NCBI RefSeq assembly: GCF_002899675.1
Contig: NZ_PKUU01000020.1
Span: forward strand, 1-64,000
Length of the DNA: 64,000 nucleotides
Direction: 5' to 3'
Source: Clostridium sp. chh4-2
GTDB lineage: Bacteria > Bacillota > Clostridia > Lachnospirales > Lachnospiraceae
The notes under the pieces were generated by a model. That model was not told the origin of the DNA, ran no database searches, and saw nothing but the letters and a program-made list of their open reading frames with translations. Made by a program: the position numbers and the translations under genes. The first letter of the stretch is position 1. Each line of letters opens with the position of its first letter. Positions 7,877-17,450 of this stretch are shown piece by piece.

Positions 7877-8442
7877 TGGGAAAAAGTGCTTCTGGAAAGG
7901 ATACGGTTTATAAGTTATTATTAGAGAGGAATCCTGATTTAAAAACAGTTGTACTCTATACGACCAGACCAGTGCGGGATGGAGAACGGGATGGAGTTGA
8001 ATATCATTTTTCCGATGAAGATGCGCTTATAAAGGCCAGAGAAGAGGGAAGGCTGATCGAAGCGCGGACGTATGATACGGTATTTGGTCCGTGGAGTTAT
8101 TTTACGGTTGACGACGGACAGTTTGATCTTAAAAATCACAGTTATCTGATGATCGGAACGCTGGAATCGTTTGAGAAGATGCAGGAATATTTTGGAAGAG
8201 ACGTTGTGATTCCTTTTTATATCTGTGTGGAGGACGGGCTGCGGCTGGAGAGGGCGCTCAGCCGGGAACGGATGCAGAAGAATCCTAAGTACTCCGAACT
8301 TTGCAGGAGGTACCTGGCGGATGAAAAAGATTTCTGTGAAGAGAATCTGAAACGGTGCGGAATTACGCGCAGGTATGAGAACGTGGAGCTGGAAGACTGT
8401 CTGAAAGAAATTATTGGAGATATGAAACGATCTATGGTATAA
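7855..8442 (+). CDS. guanylate kinase-like protein
   Basis: A 195-residue P-loop kinase. Residues 8-14 (GKSASGKD) form the phosphate loop, and YTTRPVRDGERDGVEYHF is the guanylate kinase GMP-binding signature. The rest is more diverged than true Gmk. It starts inside the 3' end of the decarboxylase gene with GGAGAG upstream. Cellular Gmk in Clostridia is usually encoded beside rpoZ, so this is probably a second, specialised copy; its substrate is uncertain. Confidence 0.85.
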   Translation: MGKIFYVMGKSASGKDTVYKLLLERNPDLKTVVLYTTRPVRDGERDGVEYHFSDEDALIKAREEGRLIEARTYDTVFGPWSYFTVDDGQFDLKNHSYLMIGTLESFEKMQEYFGRDVVIPFYICVEDGLRLERALSRERMQKNPKYSELCRRYLADEKDFCEENLKRCGITRRYENVELEDCLKEIIGDMKRSMV

Positions 8443-8487
8443 TAGCAAAGATACATCTATTGACAGGGATAAAGTGAGGGAACTGGT

Positions 8488-9477
8488 ATGCCGGGGTTTA
8501 GTGATATTTTAGGCCATGACATGATAAAAGAACATTTTAAGAAGGCGATTGAGGCACACAAGGTGTCCCATGCGTATATTTTGACGGGAGAGTCGGGTAT
8601 GGGCCGTAAATCCCTGGCCAAGGCATTTGCCATGACTCTGCTCTGTGAAAAGGGAAAGAGCGAGCCTTGTATGGAATGCCATGCATGTAAGCAGGTGATG
8701 ACCGGTAACCATCCGGATCTGGTTTTTGTTACGCATGAAAAACCTAACAGCATAGGCGTTGATGATATCAGAGAGCAGATCAATGATACCATCATGATAC
8801 GGCCATACAGCAGCTATTATAAAATATATATTGTGGATGACGCGGAGAAGATGACTGTACAGGCGCAGAACGCGCTGTTAAAGACCATGGAGGAACCTCC
8901 GGCCTATGCGGTGATATTACTGCTCACCACTAATCAGGAAGCATTTCTGCCCACGATTTTGTCTAGGTGCGTTCAGCTGAAGCTGAAGCCGCTGCAGGAT
9001 CATGTGGTGAAACAATATCTGGTGGAAAGCCAGGGCATAGCAGAAGCGGAGGCGGATGTTTATGCGGCATTTGCCAGAGGCAATCTTGGAAAGGCCATTC
9101 ATCTGGCGGAATCTGAGGATTTCAGAATCATGTATGATGATATTCTTTATTTGATGAAGAATATTAAGCAGATGAATATATCGGAACTTCTGGATTATAT
9201 CAGAAAGCTGAAGGAGGACAACCGGGATATCTACGAGTGCCTGGATCTGATGCAGATGTGGTATCGGGATGTTCTGATGTTTAAAACAACGAAAGATATC
9301 AATTTACTGATATTTAAGAATGAATATGGAACAATTAATGAGATGAGCCAGAAGAGCAGTTATGAAGGTATGGACAAGATCATTAAGGCAGTGGACAAGG
9401 CCAGAGTTCGTCTGGATGCGAATGTGAACATGGAACTTGCCATGGAGCTCATGCTTTTGGTTATGAAGGAGAATTAA
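8488..9477 (+). CDS. holB: DNA polymerase III delta' subunit
   Basis: A 329-residue AAA+ clamp-loader protein. The N-terminus FSDILGHDMIKEHFKKAI and phosphate loop GESGMGRKS (34-42) are typical; the zinc module has PCMECHACKQ with further Cys nearby; the LLKTMEEPP Walker B region and the sensor LSRC follow. Delta' helps open the beta sliding clamp at the replication fork. A GAGGGA site precedes the ATG. The next gene starts 3 bp later, in the conserved holB-ricT order. Confidence 0.93.
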   Translation: MPGFSDILGHDMIKEHFKKAIEAHKVSHAYILTGESGMGRKSLAKAFAMTLLCEKGKSEPCMECHACKQVMTGNHPDLVFVTHEKPNSIGVDDIREQINDTIMIRPYSSYYKIYIVDDAEKMTVQAQNALLKTMEEPPAYAVILLLTTNQEAFLPTILSRCVQLKLKPLQDHVVKQYLVESQGIAEAEADVYAAFARGNLGKAIHLAESEDFRIMYDDILYLMKNIKQMNISELLDYIRKLKEDNRDIYECLDLMQMWYRDVLMFKTTKDINLLIFKNEYGTINEMSQKSSYEGMDKIIKAVDKARVRLDANVNMELAMELMLLVMKEN

Positions 9478-9480
9478 TTT

Positions 9481-10392
9481 ATGATAACAGTAATCGGTGT
9501 TCGGTTCAGGAATGCGGGGAAGATCTATTATTTTGATCCTGCAGGAAAAGACATCCATGTGGGAGAGCATGTGATTGTGGAAACTGCCCGCGGAATTGAG
9601 TTTGGCTATGTGGTTTTAGGCTGCAGGGAGGTGGAGGATTCCAAAGTGGTCCAGCCTTTAAAAGCGGTAATCCGTATGGCCACCGCAGCGGATGAAGAGA
9701 CTGCGAGAAAGAATAAGGAAAAAGAAAAGGATGCATTCAGGATTTGTCTGGAAAAGATCAAAAAACATGACCTTCAGATGAAACTGATCGATGCGGAATA
9801 TACATTTGATAATAATAAAGTGCTGTTTTATTTTACAGCGGACGGAAGAATTGATTTCAGAGAGCTGGTAAAGGATTTGGCAGCTGTGTTTAAGACCAGA
9901 ATTGAACTCCGTCAGGTGGGAGTCAGGGATGAGACGAAGATTATGGGCGGAATCGGTATCTGCGGACGTCCGCTTTGCTGTAATTCCTACCTTTCTGAAT
10001 TCGTTCCGGTTTCGATTAAGATGGCAAAGGAACAGAATCTTTCTTTGAATCCGACTAAGATTTCAGGCGTCTGCGGACGTTTGATGTGCTGTCTTAAAAA
10101 TGAAGAGGAAACTTATGAGGAATTGAACGGACGTCTTCCGAATATCGGAGATTATGTGACTACGGACGACGGGTTGAAGGGCGAGGTTCAAAGTGTGAGC
10201 GTGCTCAGACAGCTGGTTAAAGTGATCGTTACCGTGGAAAAGGATGAGAAAGAGATCCGGGAGTACAAGGTAGAGCAGCTGAAATTCCGTCCGAGAAGGA
10301 AGAAAGAGAAGCTGGATGTCAATGACAAAGAGCTGAAAGCATTGGAAGCGCTTGAAAAAAGGGAAGGAAAGTCTAAGTTAGATGACAATTAA
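9481..10392 (+). CDS. ricT: PSP1/RicT (YaaT) family regulator of RNA processing
   Basis: A 303-residue PSP1-domain protein. Two cysteine clusters, GICGRPLCCN and GVCGRLMCCL, are the hallmark of RicT/YaaT. In Bacillus RicT joins RicA and RicF in an iron-sulfur complex that assists RNase Y and promotes entry into sporulation, competence and biofilm states. The C-terminus is highly charged (RPRRKKEKLDVNDKELK). It lies 3 bp after holB and overlaps the next gene by 11 bp, as in other Firmicutes. Its presence fits a spore-forming lineage but does not prove sporulation. Confidence 0.93.
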   Translation: MITVIGVRFRNAGKIYYFDPAGKDIHVGEHVIVETARGIEFGYVVLGCREVEDSKVVQPLKAVIRMATAADEETARKNKEKEKDAFRICLEKIKKHDLQMKLIDAEYTFDNNKVLFYFTADGRIDFRELVKDLAAVFKTRIELRQVGVRDETKIMGGIGICGRPLCCNSYLSEFVPVSIKMAKEQNLSLNPTKISGVCGRLMCCLKNEEETYEELNGRLPNIGDYVTTDDGLKGEVQSVSVLRQLVKVIVTVEKDEKEIREYKVEQLKFRPRRKKEKLDVNDKELKALEALEKREGKSKLDDN

Positions 10393-11119
10393 TCTGAAAG
10401 ACAATGAACGTTTTGATGACCTTCAGAGAAATGGATATAAGATTATACAGAAAAAGGACGGGTTCTGCTTTGGCATGGACGCGGTACTGCTTTCGGGATT
10501 TGCGGCGGTAAAGGAAGGGGAACGGGTTTTGGACCTGGGAACGGGGACTGGAATCATTCCCATCCTTTTAGAAGCTAAGACAAAAGCCGGACATCTTACC
10601 GGGCTGGAGATTCAGGAAGAGGTCGCGGATATGGCGGCGCGGAGCGTGAAGTATAATCATTTGGAAGAGAAGATTTCCATCGTCCAGGGAGATATTAAAG
10701 AAGCCGGCCAGTTGTTTGGATTGGCTTCTTTTGATGTGGTTACTTCTAATCCGCCCTATATGAATGATGCTCATGGGCTTAAAAATCCGGATCTCCCTAA
10801 GGCCATTTCCAGACATGAGGTGCTCTGCACGTTAGATGATGTGGTAAGGGAAGCTTCCAGGCTGTTAAGGCCGGGGGGAAGGTTCTATATGGTTCACAGG
10901 CCCCACAGGCTGATTGAGATCATAACGGCTCTGACTTCATATAAGCTGGAACCGAAGAGGATGAAACTGGTTCATCCGTTTGTGGACAAGGAAGCGAATA
11001 TGGTTCTCATTGAAGCGGTTAGGGGCGGAAAATCCATGATTAAGGTGGAAGCGCCCATCATCGTATATAAGGAACCTGGAGTTTATACGGATGAGATATA
11101 CAGTATCTACGGATATTGA
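10382..11119 (+). CDS. trmN6: tRNA1(Val) adenine-37 N6-methyltransferase
   Basis: A 245-residue class I SAM methyltransferase of the TrmN6/YabB family. The SAM-binding motif is VLDLGTGTGIIPILLE (about residues 43-58), and SNPPYMNDAH is the N6-adenine catalytic motif NPPY. It modifies A37 in the anticodon loop of tRNA-Val in characterised members. The N-terminal IIQKKDGFCFGMDAVLLSGF is the usual family start. It overlaps ricT by 11 bp, indicating coupled translation. Confidence 0.92.
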   Translation: MTINLKDNERFDDLQRNGYKIIQKKDGFCFGMDAVLLSGFAAVKEGERVLDLGTGTGIIPILLEAKTKAGHLTGLEIQEEVADMAARSVKYNHLEEKISIVQGDIKEAGQLFGLASFDVVTSNPPYMNDAHGLKNPDLPKAISRHEVLCTLDDVVREASRLLRPGGRFYMVHRPHRLIEIITALTSYKLEPKRMKLVHPFVDKEANMVLIEAVRGGKSMIKVEAPIIVYKEPGVYTDEIYSIYGY

Positions 11120-11173
11120 CCGGAAGTGTGGTTTGAAGAAAAGCTGCGGACAGCGGCGGAATAAGAGGAAATG

Positions 11174-12013
11174 ATGGCGGGAAAATTATATTTGTGTGCG
11201 ACACCGATTGGAAATCTGGATGATATTACATTCAGGGTGCTGAATACTCTGAAGGAAGTGGACCTGATAGCTGCGGAGGATACGAGACACAGCATTAAGC
11301 TGTTAAATCATTTTGATATCAAAACACCGATGACCAGCTATCATGAGTTCAATAAGTTTGATAAGGCCAGGTATCTGGTGGAGCAGATGCAGCAGGGGGT
11401 AACGATTGCTCTGATTACTGATGCGGGGACGCCGGGAATCTCAGATCCTGGAGAGGAACTGGTGAAACAGTGTTATGAAGCCGGAATTGAAGTGACTTCC
11501 CTGCCCGGGCCGGCGGCCTGTATTACGGCGCTGACATTGTCGGGAATGTCCACCAGGAGATTTTGTTTTGAAGCGTTTCTGCCTTCGGATAAGAAGGAGA
11601 AGCAGTGGATTCTGGAAGAATTGAAAGCGGAAACGAGAACGATCATTCTATATGAAGCGCCGCACCGGCTGGTTAAGACGCTGGAAGAATTAAGGGAAGC
11701 GCTGGGAGACCGGAAAATCACGATTTGCAGAGAGCTTACGAAGAAATATGAAGAGGCGTTTCGGACAACTCTTTCAGAGGCTATAGACCACTATCAGGAG
11801 AATGATCCTAAGGGAGAATGCGTGATTGTGGTTGAGGGAAAAAGTATTGACGATATCAAGGAAGAGCAGAAAAGGTCCTGGGAGGAGATGTCTTTAGAGG
11901 AGCATATGAGATATTATGAAGATCAGGGAGTTGAACGGAAGGAAGCCATGAAACTGGTGGCAAAAGACCGGGGAATCAGCAAAAGGGATGTTTACCAGCG
12001 GCTTTTGTCGTAA
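11174..12013 (+). CDS. rsmI: 16S rRNA cytidine-1402 2'-O-methyltransferase
   Basis: A 279-residue tetrapyrrole-methylase-fold enzyme. LYLCATPIGNLDDITFRVL at the start, ITDAGTPGISDPG near residue 80 and PGPAACITAL are RsmI signatures. It 2'-O-methylates C1402 in the decoding centre. The ATG at 11174 is preferred to that at 11171 because of spacing from GAGG at 11165 and because homologues start MAGKLY-like. A GC-rich hairpin precedes the ribosome site. It closes the housekeeping string. Confidence 0.93.
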   Translation: MAGKLYLCATPIGNLDDITFRVLNTLKEVDLIAAEDTRHSIKLLNHFDIKTPMTSYHEFNKFDKARYLVEQMQQGVTIALITDAGTPGISDPGEELVKQCYEAGIEVTSLPGPAACITALTLSGMSTRRFCFEAFLPSDKKEKQWILEELKAETRTIILYEAPHRLVKTLEELREALGDRKITICRELTKKYEEAFRTTLSEAIDHYQENDPKGECVIVVEGKSIDDIKEEQKRSWEEMSLEEHMRYYEDQGVERKEAMKLVAKDRGISKRDVYQRLLS

Positions 12014-12063
12014 AATGTCGGATATCCGTTGAAATTGGGAGATTGGTTGTCGATATTTTCATC

Positions 12064-12090
12064 TTGACAAAAGGTGTTTCTTCCTATAAT
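12064..12090 (+). promoter_or_regulatory. promoter of the fatty acid synthesis operon
   Basis: TTGACA (12064-12069) and TATAAT (12085-12090) with a 15-bp spacer; shifting the -10 to TAATAT (12087) gives 17 bp. A FabT-like box follows at once. Confidence 0.75.
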
Positions 12091-12093
12091 ATT

Positions 12094-12110
12094 AGTTTGA
12101 ATATCAAAAC
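12094..12110. promoter_or_regulatory. FabT-like operator of the fab operon
   Basis: AGTTTGAATATCAAAAC is a near-palindrome and agrees at most positions with the streptococcal FabT box ANTTTGATTATCAAATT. It overlaps the transcription start of the fab promoter. FabT is a MarR-type repressor using acyl-ACP as corepressor; no fabT gene lies in this window, so the regulator would be encoded elsewhere. Confidence 0.6.
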
Positions 12111-12168
12111 ATTTGAAAATAAAAACATTCTCAATAGGAATCTGTCGAGCAAAATGAGAGGATACTCT

Positions 12169-13131
12169 ATGACTACAAAAATAATAGGAACAGGATCTTA
12201 TGTGCCGGAACGCATCGTTACCAATGACGACCTGGCTAAAATTGTGGATACCAGTGATGAGTGGATTCAGAGCAGAACCGGTATCAGAGAAAGAAGAATT
12301 ACTTTAGGTGAAGGAACATCGGCTCTTGCAGTTAAGGCAGCAGGGCGGGCGTTGGAAGATGCGGGTATCACCGCAGAAGAGGTTGATCTCATTATTGTGG
12401 CAACTTCATCCCCTGACAATTGTTTTCCAAGCGACGCATGTCAGGTTCAGGCGGCAATCGGCGCGGTAAATGCGGTGGCGTATGATATCAGCGCTGCCTG
12501 TTCCGGATTTATCTTTGCGTTAAATACCGTACATAGTTTTATTCAGGCCGGTATTTATAAGACCGGACTGATCGTGGGAGCGGATACGCTCAGCAAGCTG
12601 GTGGACTGGAATGACCGCGGAACCTGTGTGTTATTCGGAGACGGAGCCGGGGCAGCAGTGGTTCAGGCAGCGGATACTGGAGTGATGAGCATGTCCATGG
12701 GTTCTGACGGCGTTAAGGGCCATGTGCTCGCTTGTAAGGCCAGAACGGTGGGGAACTTCCTTACGGAGGGAAAACCGGAATTGGGATATATGACTATGGA
12801 CGGTCAGGAAGTATTTAAATTCGCAGTGAAAAAGGTGCCGGAATGCGTCCGCCAGGTATTGAATGAGAGCGGTACGGATATTGAAGACATCAAGTATTTT
12901 ATTATGCATCAGGCGAATTACCGGATTTTTGAGTCCATTGCTAAGAGATTAAAGGTTTCCGTTGACCGGATGCCTATGAATATTGACCGTTACGGCAATA
13001 CGTCGGGAGCTTCGATTCCGCTTATACTGGATGAACTGAATCAGGCGGGAAAATTAAACAGAGGGGATAAGCTTGTATTTGCAGGTTTTGGCGCAGGCCT
13101 TACCTGGGGAGCAACCCTGATGGAGTGGTAG
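12169..13131 (+). CDS. fabH: beta-ketoacyl-ACP synthase III
   Basis: A 320-residue condensing enzyme that starts fatty acid synthesis by joining acetyl-CoA (or a branched acyl-CoA) to malonyl-ACP. The nucleophile Cys is in DISAACSGFIFAL, the catalytic His in MHQANYRI and the Asn in YGNTSGAS. The ATG at 12169 is chosen because GAGAGG lies upstream and the protein then begins MTTKIIGTGSYVPER, the family start; the open frame extends upstream through the promoter region. First gene of the fab operon. Confidence 0.96.
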   Translation: MTTKIIGTGSYVPERIVTNDDLAKIVDTSDEWIQSRTGIRERRITLGEGTSALAVKAAGRALEDAGITAEEVDLIIVATSSPDNCFPSDACQVQAAIGAVNAVAYDISAACSGFIFALNTVHSFIQAGIYKTGLIVGADTLSKLVDWNDRGTCVLFGDGAGAAVVQAADTGVMSMSMGSDGVKGHVLACKARTVGNFLTEGKPELGYMTMDGQEVFKFAVKKVPECVRQVLNESGTDIEDIKYFIMHQANYRIFESIAKRLKVSVDRMPMNIDRYGNTSGASIPLILDELNQAGKLNRGDKLVFAGFGAGLTWGATLMEW

Positions 13132-13211
13132 GATAGCTAAGTAAAGCCGGAACAGCCGGATTACTTTCTATATAAAATAAAATTAATAGGATAATTAAGG
13201 AGATTAAAACC

Positions 13212-13445
13212 ATGTTAGAGAAAATGAAAGAAATTATTGCAGAACAGTTAAGCGTAGACGCAGAGACAATTACAGCGGCTTCTTCTTTTAAAGAGGATTT
13301 AGGAGCTGATTCCCTGGATTTATTTGAACTGGTTATGGCATTGGAAGATGAATATTCTGTAGAGATTCCTGCTGAAGACTTACAGGAATTATTAACAGTT
13401 GGTCAGGTTATGGATTATCTGAAAGAAAAAGGCGTAGAGGCATAA
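13212..13445 (+). CDS. acpP: acyl carrier protein
   Basis: A 77-residue acidic helical protein. Ser34 in GADSLDLFEL is the site of 4'-phosphopantetheine attachment. It carries growing acyl chains between the enzymes encoded around it. Preceded by a TAAGGAG site, 80 bp after fabH. Confidence 0.97.
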   Translation: MLEKMKEIIAEQLSVDAETITAASSFKEDLGADSLDLFELVMALEDEYSVEIPAEDLQELLTVGQVMDYLKEKGVEA

Positions 13446-13504
13446 TTAAGGTTTCTCAGACACAAGAAGCAGGTACGCTGTCGGCGGCAGAATGAGAGGT
13501 AAGT

Positions 13505-14437
13505 ATGAAAACAAGAATTACAGAACTTTTAGGGATTGAACATCCGATTATCCAGGGAGGTATGGCCTGGGTTGCTGAACACAACCTGGCAGCGGCCGTT
13601 TCCAACGCAGGTGGTCTGGGTTTGATTGGCGGTGCCAATGCTCCTGCGGAAGTAGTGCGTGATGAGATCCGTAAAGCAAAAGAACTGACAGACAAACCAT
13701 TTGGCGTAAATGTTATGCTTTTAAGCCCTCATGCAGATGAAGTGGCTAAAGTAGTGGTTGAAGAGGGGATCAAGGTTGTTACGACCGGAGCAGGAAACCC
13801 TGAAAAATATATGGAGTTATGGAAAGCGGCCGGAATTAAGGTAATTCCCGTAGTTGCATCCGTAGCGCTGGCTAAACGTATGGAAAAATACGGCGCCGAC
13901 GCGGTGGTTGCGGAAGGCTGTGAATCAGGCGGCCATATCGGCGAATTGACAACTATGACATTGGTTCCTCAGGTTGTGGACGCTGTTTCTATCCCTGTTA
14001 TCGCTGCCGGCGGTATTGCGGACGGAAGAGGAATTGCAGCGGCATTTATGCTGGGTGCGGAAGCCGTGCAGATGGGAACGCGTTTTGTGGTTTCCAACGA
14101 GTCAATTGTACATGAAAATTATAAAGACAGATTAATTAAAGCTAAAGATATTGATTCCACTGTTACGGGCAGAAGCCATGGACATCCGGTACGCTGTCTG
14201 CGCAACCAGATGACAAGAGAGTATATCAAGCTTGAAAACAGCGGAAAATCTTTTGAAGAATTGGAGTATTTAACATTAGGTGCTCTTAGAAATGCAGTTA
14301 TGGACGGCGACGTGGTCAATGGCACCGTTATGGCCGGACAGATTGCAGGTATGGTTACAAAGAAACAGTCTTGTAAAGAGATGATTGATGAGATGATGGC
14401 TCAGGCAGATAAACTGTTAGGCCACAGCCAGAAATAA
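13505..14437 (+). CDS. fabK: enoyl-ACP reductase II (FMN-dependent)
   Basis: A 310-residue TIM-barrel flavoprotein of the FabK type. Family features are HPIIQGGMAWVAEHNLAAAVSNAGGLGLIGG at the N-terminus, EGCESGGHIGELTTM with the catalytic His, and PVIAAGGIADGRGIAAAFMLGAEAVQMGTRF for phosphate binding of FMN. It performs the last reduction of each elongation cycle. No fabI-type reductase is seen, so FabK is the operon's reductase, as expected of triclosan-tolerant Firmicutes. A small hairpin and GAGAGG precede the start. Confidence 0.95.
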   Translation: MKTRITELLGIEHPIIQGGMAWVAEHNLAAAVSNAGGLGLIGGANAPAEVVRDEIRKAKELTDKPFGVNVMLLSPHADEVAKVVVEEGIKVVTTGAGNPEKYMELWKAAGIKVIPVVASVALAKRMEKYGADAVVAEGCESGGHIGELTTMTLVPQVVDAVSIPVIAAGGIADGRGIAAAFMLGAEAVQMGTRFVVSNESIVHENYKDRLIKAKDIDSTVTGRSHGHPVRCLRNQMTREYIKLENSGKSFEELEYLTLGALRNAVMDGDVVNGTVMAGQIAGMVTKKQSCKEMIDEMMAQADKLLGHSQK

Positions 14438-14448
14438 GGAGTTTTAAA

Positions 14449-15372
14449 ATGAGTAAAATTGCATTTATTTTCCCAGGTCAGGGAGCACAGATTTGTGGTA
14501 TGGGTAAGGATTTTTATGAGCAGACAGAGATTGGAAAACAGGTTTTTGACAAAGCATCAGAACTGTTGGGATTTTCTATGCCTGAATTATGTTTCGAGGA
14601 AAATGACAGGCTGGATATCACGGAATACACCCAGGCCGCAATGGTTACTGCAAGCATTGCCATGATGAAGGTGTTTACGGAGAAGACGGGAATTGAGCCG
14701 GATGTGGCCGCAGGTCTGAGCCTGGGAGAATATTGTGCAATGGTAGCAGCAGGTGTGATGAGCGAGGAAGATGCCATCACCACAGTAAGACAGAGAGGCA
14801 TTCTGATGCAGGAAGCCGTTCCGGTAGGCGTAGGCGCTATGGCGGCGGTTCTGGCTATGGATGCGGATAAGATTGAAGAAGTGATTGCGGATATTGAGGG
14901 CGTACAGATCGCCAATTATAACTGTCCTGGACAGATCGTTATATCAGGACTGAAGGAAGCGGTGGAAACTGCTTGTGAAAAATTAAAAGAAGCGGGAGCA
15001 AAGCGCACCATTATGCTGAAGGTCAGCGGACCATTTCATTCTAAGATGCTGACGGGCGCAGGCGAGAAGCTGGGCAAAGTGTTGGAAGGCGTAGAGGTAC
15101 ATACTCCTGTTATTCCTTATGTGGCAAACGTGACGGCTTCTTATGTGACGGATGCTTCTGAGGTAAAGCCATTGCTTGAGAAACAGGTTTCTTCTTCCGT
15201 AAGATGGCAGCAGAGCGTGGAAACGATGCTGAAAGACGGAGTGGATACATTTATCGAGATCGGACCTGGAAAAACTTTGGCCGGATTTATGAAAAAGATC
15301 GATAGAACCGTAAAGGTGATTAATATAGAAAAATTAGAAGATATTGAAAATGCAGCAGTTTTAATCGGTTAA
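14449..15372 (+). CDS. fabD: malonyl-CoA:ACP transacylase
   Basis: A 307-residue acyltransferase. FIFPGQGAQ at the N-terminus, the active Ser91 in GLSLGEY and the His in GPFHSKML are all present. It loads malonyl groups from acetyl-CoA carboxylase onto ACP. Starts 11 bp after fabK with AAGGAG. Confidence 0.96.
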   Translation: MSKIAFIFPGQGAQICGMGKDFYEQTEIGKQVFDKASELLGFSMPELCFEENDRLDITEYTQAAMVTASIAMMKVFTEKTGIEPDVAAGLSLGEYCAMVAAGVMSEEDAITTVRQRGILMQEAVPVGVGAMAAVLAMDADKIEEVIADIEGVQIANYNCPGQIVISGLKEAVETACEKLKEAGAKRTIMLKVSGPFHSKMLTGAGEKLGKVLEGVEVHTPVIPYVANVTASYVTDASEVKPLLEKQVSSSVRWQQSVETMLKDGVDTFIEIGPGKTLAGFMKKIDRTVKVINIEKLEDIENAAVLIG

Positions 15373-15415
15373 AAACCGGATAGGCGCCGCAGCAGCGGCA
15401 GAATGTGAGGTAATT

Positions 15416-16159
15416 ATGGGATTAAATGATAAAATCGCAGTTGTAACAGGCGCAAGCCGCGGAATCGGACGTCAGATTGCTGTCACACTGGCTTCTAAAG
15501 GGGCATCCGTTATCGTCAATTATAACGGTTCAGCTGCAAAGGCAGAAGAGGTTGTTAAAGAGATTGAGGCAGCAGGCGGCAAAGCGGAAGCAATTCAGTG
15601 CAATGTTTCCGATTATACTAAGGCCGGAGAGCTGATGGATTATGTAATTAAAAAATATGGCAGAGTCGATATATTGGTAAATAATGCCGGTATCACAAGA
15701 GACGGTCTTCTGATGAAGATGAGCGAGGAAGATTTTGATGCGGTTTTAGATACCAACTTAAAGGGCGCATTTAACTGTATGAAGCACGTATCACGCCAGA
15801 TGATCAAACAAAAAGCGGGAAGAATCATCAACATGTCTTCCGTGTCAGGCGTTGCGGGCAATGCGGGACAGACCAACTATGCGGCTTCTAAAGCAGGTAT
15901 TATCGGCCTTACCAAGGCGGCCGCAAGAGAGATGGCAAGCCGCGGCATTACGGTTAATGCGATTGCTCCGGGATTCATCGTTACTGAGATGACGGATGTG
16001 CTGCCGGATGCAATCAAAGAATCCACAAAAGAACAGATTCCTATGAAAAAATTCGGAGAAACAGCCGATATCGCCAATGCAGTTGCATTTTTTGCATCTG
16101 ATGAAGCAAAGTACATCACCGGTCAGGTACTGTGCGTAGACGGCGGAATGGCTATGTAA
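15416..16159 (+). CDS. fabG: 3-oxoacyl-ACP reductase
   Basis: A 247-residue short-chain dehydrogenase. The NADPH-binding TGASRGIG lies at 11-18, NNAG at about 89-92, and the catalytic Ser141 or 142, Tyr155 and Lys159 (NYAASK) are in place. It makes the first reduction of each elongation cycle. A GCCGC-agca-GCGGC hairpin and a GTGAGG site precede it. Confidence 0.96.
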   Translation: MGLNDKIAVVTGASRGIGRQIAVTLASKGASVIVNYNGSAAKAEEVVKEIEAAGGKAEAIQCNVSDYTKAGELMDYVIKKYGRVDILVNNAGITRDGLLMKMSEEDFDAVLDTNLKGAFNCMKHVSRQMIKQKAGRIINMSSVSGVAGNAGQTNYAASKAGIIGLTKAAAREMASRGITVNAIAPGFIVTEMTDVLPDAIKESTKEQIPMKKFGETADIANAVAFFASDEAKYITGQVLCVDGGMAM

Positions 16160-16198
16160 GTATAAAATCCGCTGTCGGCGGTGAAATGGAGAAAAAAT

Positions 16199-17437
16199 AT
16201 GAAGAGAAGAGTTGTTGTAACAGGATTGGGAGCGATCACCCCGATTGGTAATGACGTGGAGAGCTTCTGGAACGGATTAAAGAATAAAACAGTGGGCATT
16301 GCTCCGATTACTTATTTTGATACTGCTGATTATAAGGCTAAACTGGCTGCAGAGGTAAAGGGATTTGATGCAAAACAGTATATGGACCCGAAAACTGCAA
16401 AGAGAATGGAACAGTTTTCACAGTTTGCGGTTGCGGCTTCGAAAGAGGCATTGGAAGATTCCGGTATTGATATGGAAAAGGAAGATCCATACCGCGTGGG
16501 CGTCTGCGTAGGTTCCGGTATCGGAAGCCTGCAGGCGATGGAACGTGAACATAAAAAATTATTGGAAAAAGGGCCTGGAAGAGTAAATCCTCTTTTGGTT
16601 CCTATGATGATCAGCAATATGGCGGCAGGCAACGTGGCAATTCAGTTCGGACTTAAAGGCAAATGCTTTAACGTGGTAACCGCTTGTGCTACCGGAACTC
16701 ATTCCATCGGTGAAGCATTCCGCTCCATCCAGTACGGCGAAGCTGAAGTGATGCTGGCAGGCGGTACGGAAGCAAGTATCTCTCCAATCGGAGTGGCAGG
16801 ATTTACAGCTCTGACAGCGCTGAGCACCTGCGACGATCCTATGAGAGCGTCCATTCCTTTTGATAAGGACAGAAGCGGATTTATCATGGGGGAAGGTGCA
16901 GGAGTTGTGGTTCTGGAATCTTTAGAGCACGCTCAGGCCCGCGGAGCTAAGATCTATGCTGAGATAGTCGGATACGGAGCAACCTGTGATGCTTACCACA
17001 TCACCTCTCCGGCAGAAGACGGCAGCGGCGCTGCTAAGGCTATGGAGTTTGCAATTGAAGATGCAGGAATTACTCCTGACAAGATCGATTATGTCAACGC
17101 ACATGGAACCAGCACTCATCACAATGACCTTTTCGAAACAAAGGCGATTAAACTGGCTTTAGGTGATCATGCTTATAAAGTAAAGATCAATTCGACAAAG
17201 TCCATGATCGGACATCTGTTGGGCGCGGCAGGCGGCGTGGAATTCATCACCTGCGTGAAATCCATCCAGGACGGTTTTGTTCATGCTACGGCAGGACTGG
17301 AACAGCCGGATGAAGAATGTGATCTGGATTACACCATGGGAGACGGAGTGTCCATGGATGTCAACTATGCAATCAGCAATTCATTGGGCTTTGGCGGACA
17401 TAATGCCAGCGTCTTAGTGAAGAAGTTCGAAAATTAA
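16199..17437 (+). CDS. fabF: beta-ketoacyl-ACP synthase II
   Basis: A 412-residue elongating condensing enzyme. The Cys163 nucleophile (VTACATGTHS) and the two His residues (NAHGTSTHHND and MIGHLLGAAG) form the usual Cys-His-His triad. The ATG at 16199 fits the GGAG site and the family start MKRRVVVTGLGAITPIG; an in-frame GTG at 16181 overlaps the site and is rejected. No fabB is seen. Confidence 0.96.
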   Translation: MKRRVVVTGLGAITPIGNDVESFWNGLKNKTVGIAPITYFDTADYKAKLAAEVKGFDAKQYMDPKTAKRMEQFSQFAVAASKEALEDSGIDMEKEDPYRVGVCVGSGIGSLQAMEREHKKLLEKGPGRVNPLLVPMMISNMAAGNVAIQFGLKGKCFNVVTACATGTHSIGEAFRSIQYGEAEVMLAGGTEASISPIGVAGFTALTALSTCDDPMRASIPFDKDRSGFIMGEGAGVVVLESLEHAQARGAKIYAEIVGYGATCDAYHITSPAEDGSGAAKAMEFAIEDAGITPDKIDYVNAHGTSTHHNDLFETKAIKLALGDHAYKVKINSTKSMIGHLLGAAGGVEFITCVKSIQDGFVHATAGLEQPDEECDLDYTMGDGVSMDVNYAISNSLGFGGHNASVLVKKFEN

Positions 17438-17450
17438 GAGGGGTGCGGTT

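Noticed and set aside
12043..12168. Upstream extension of the fabH frame
   Set aside because: It would run through the promoter and FabT-like box; the ATG at 12169 has a ribosome site and the family N-terminus.
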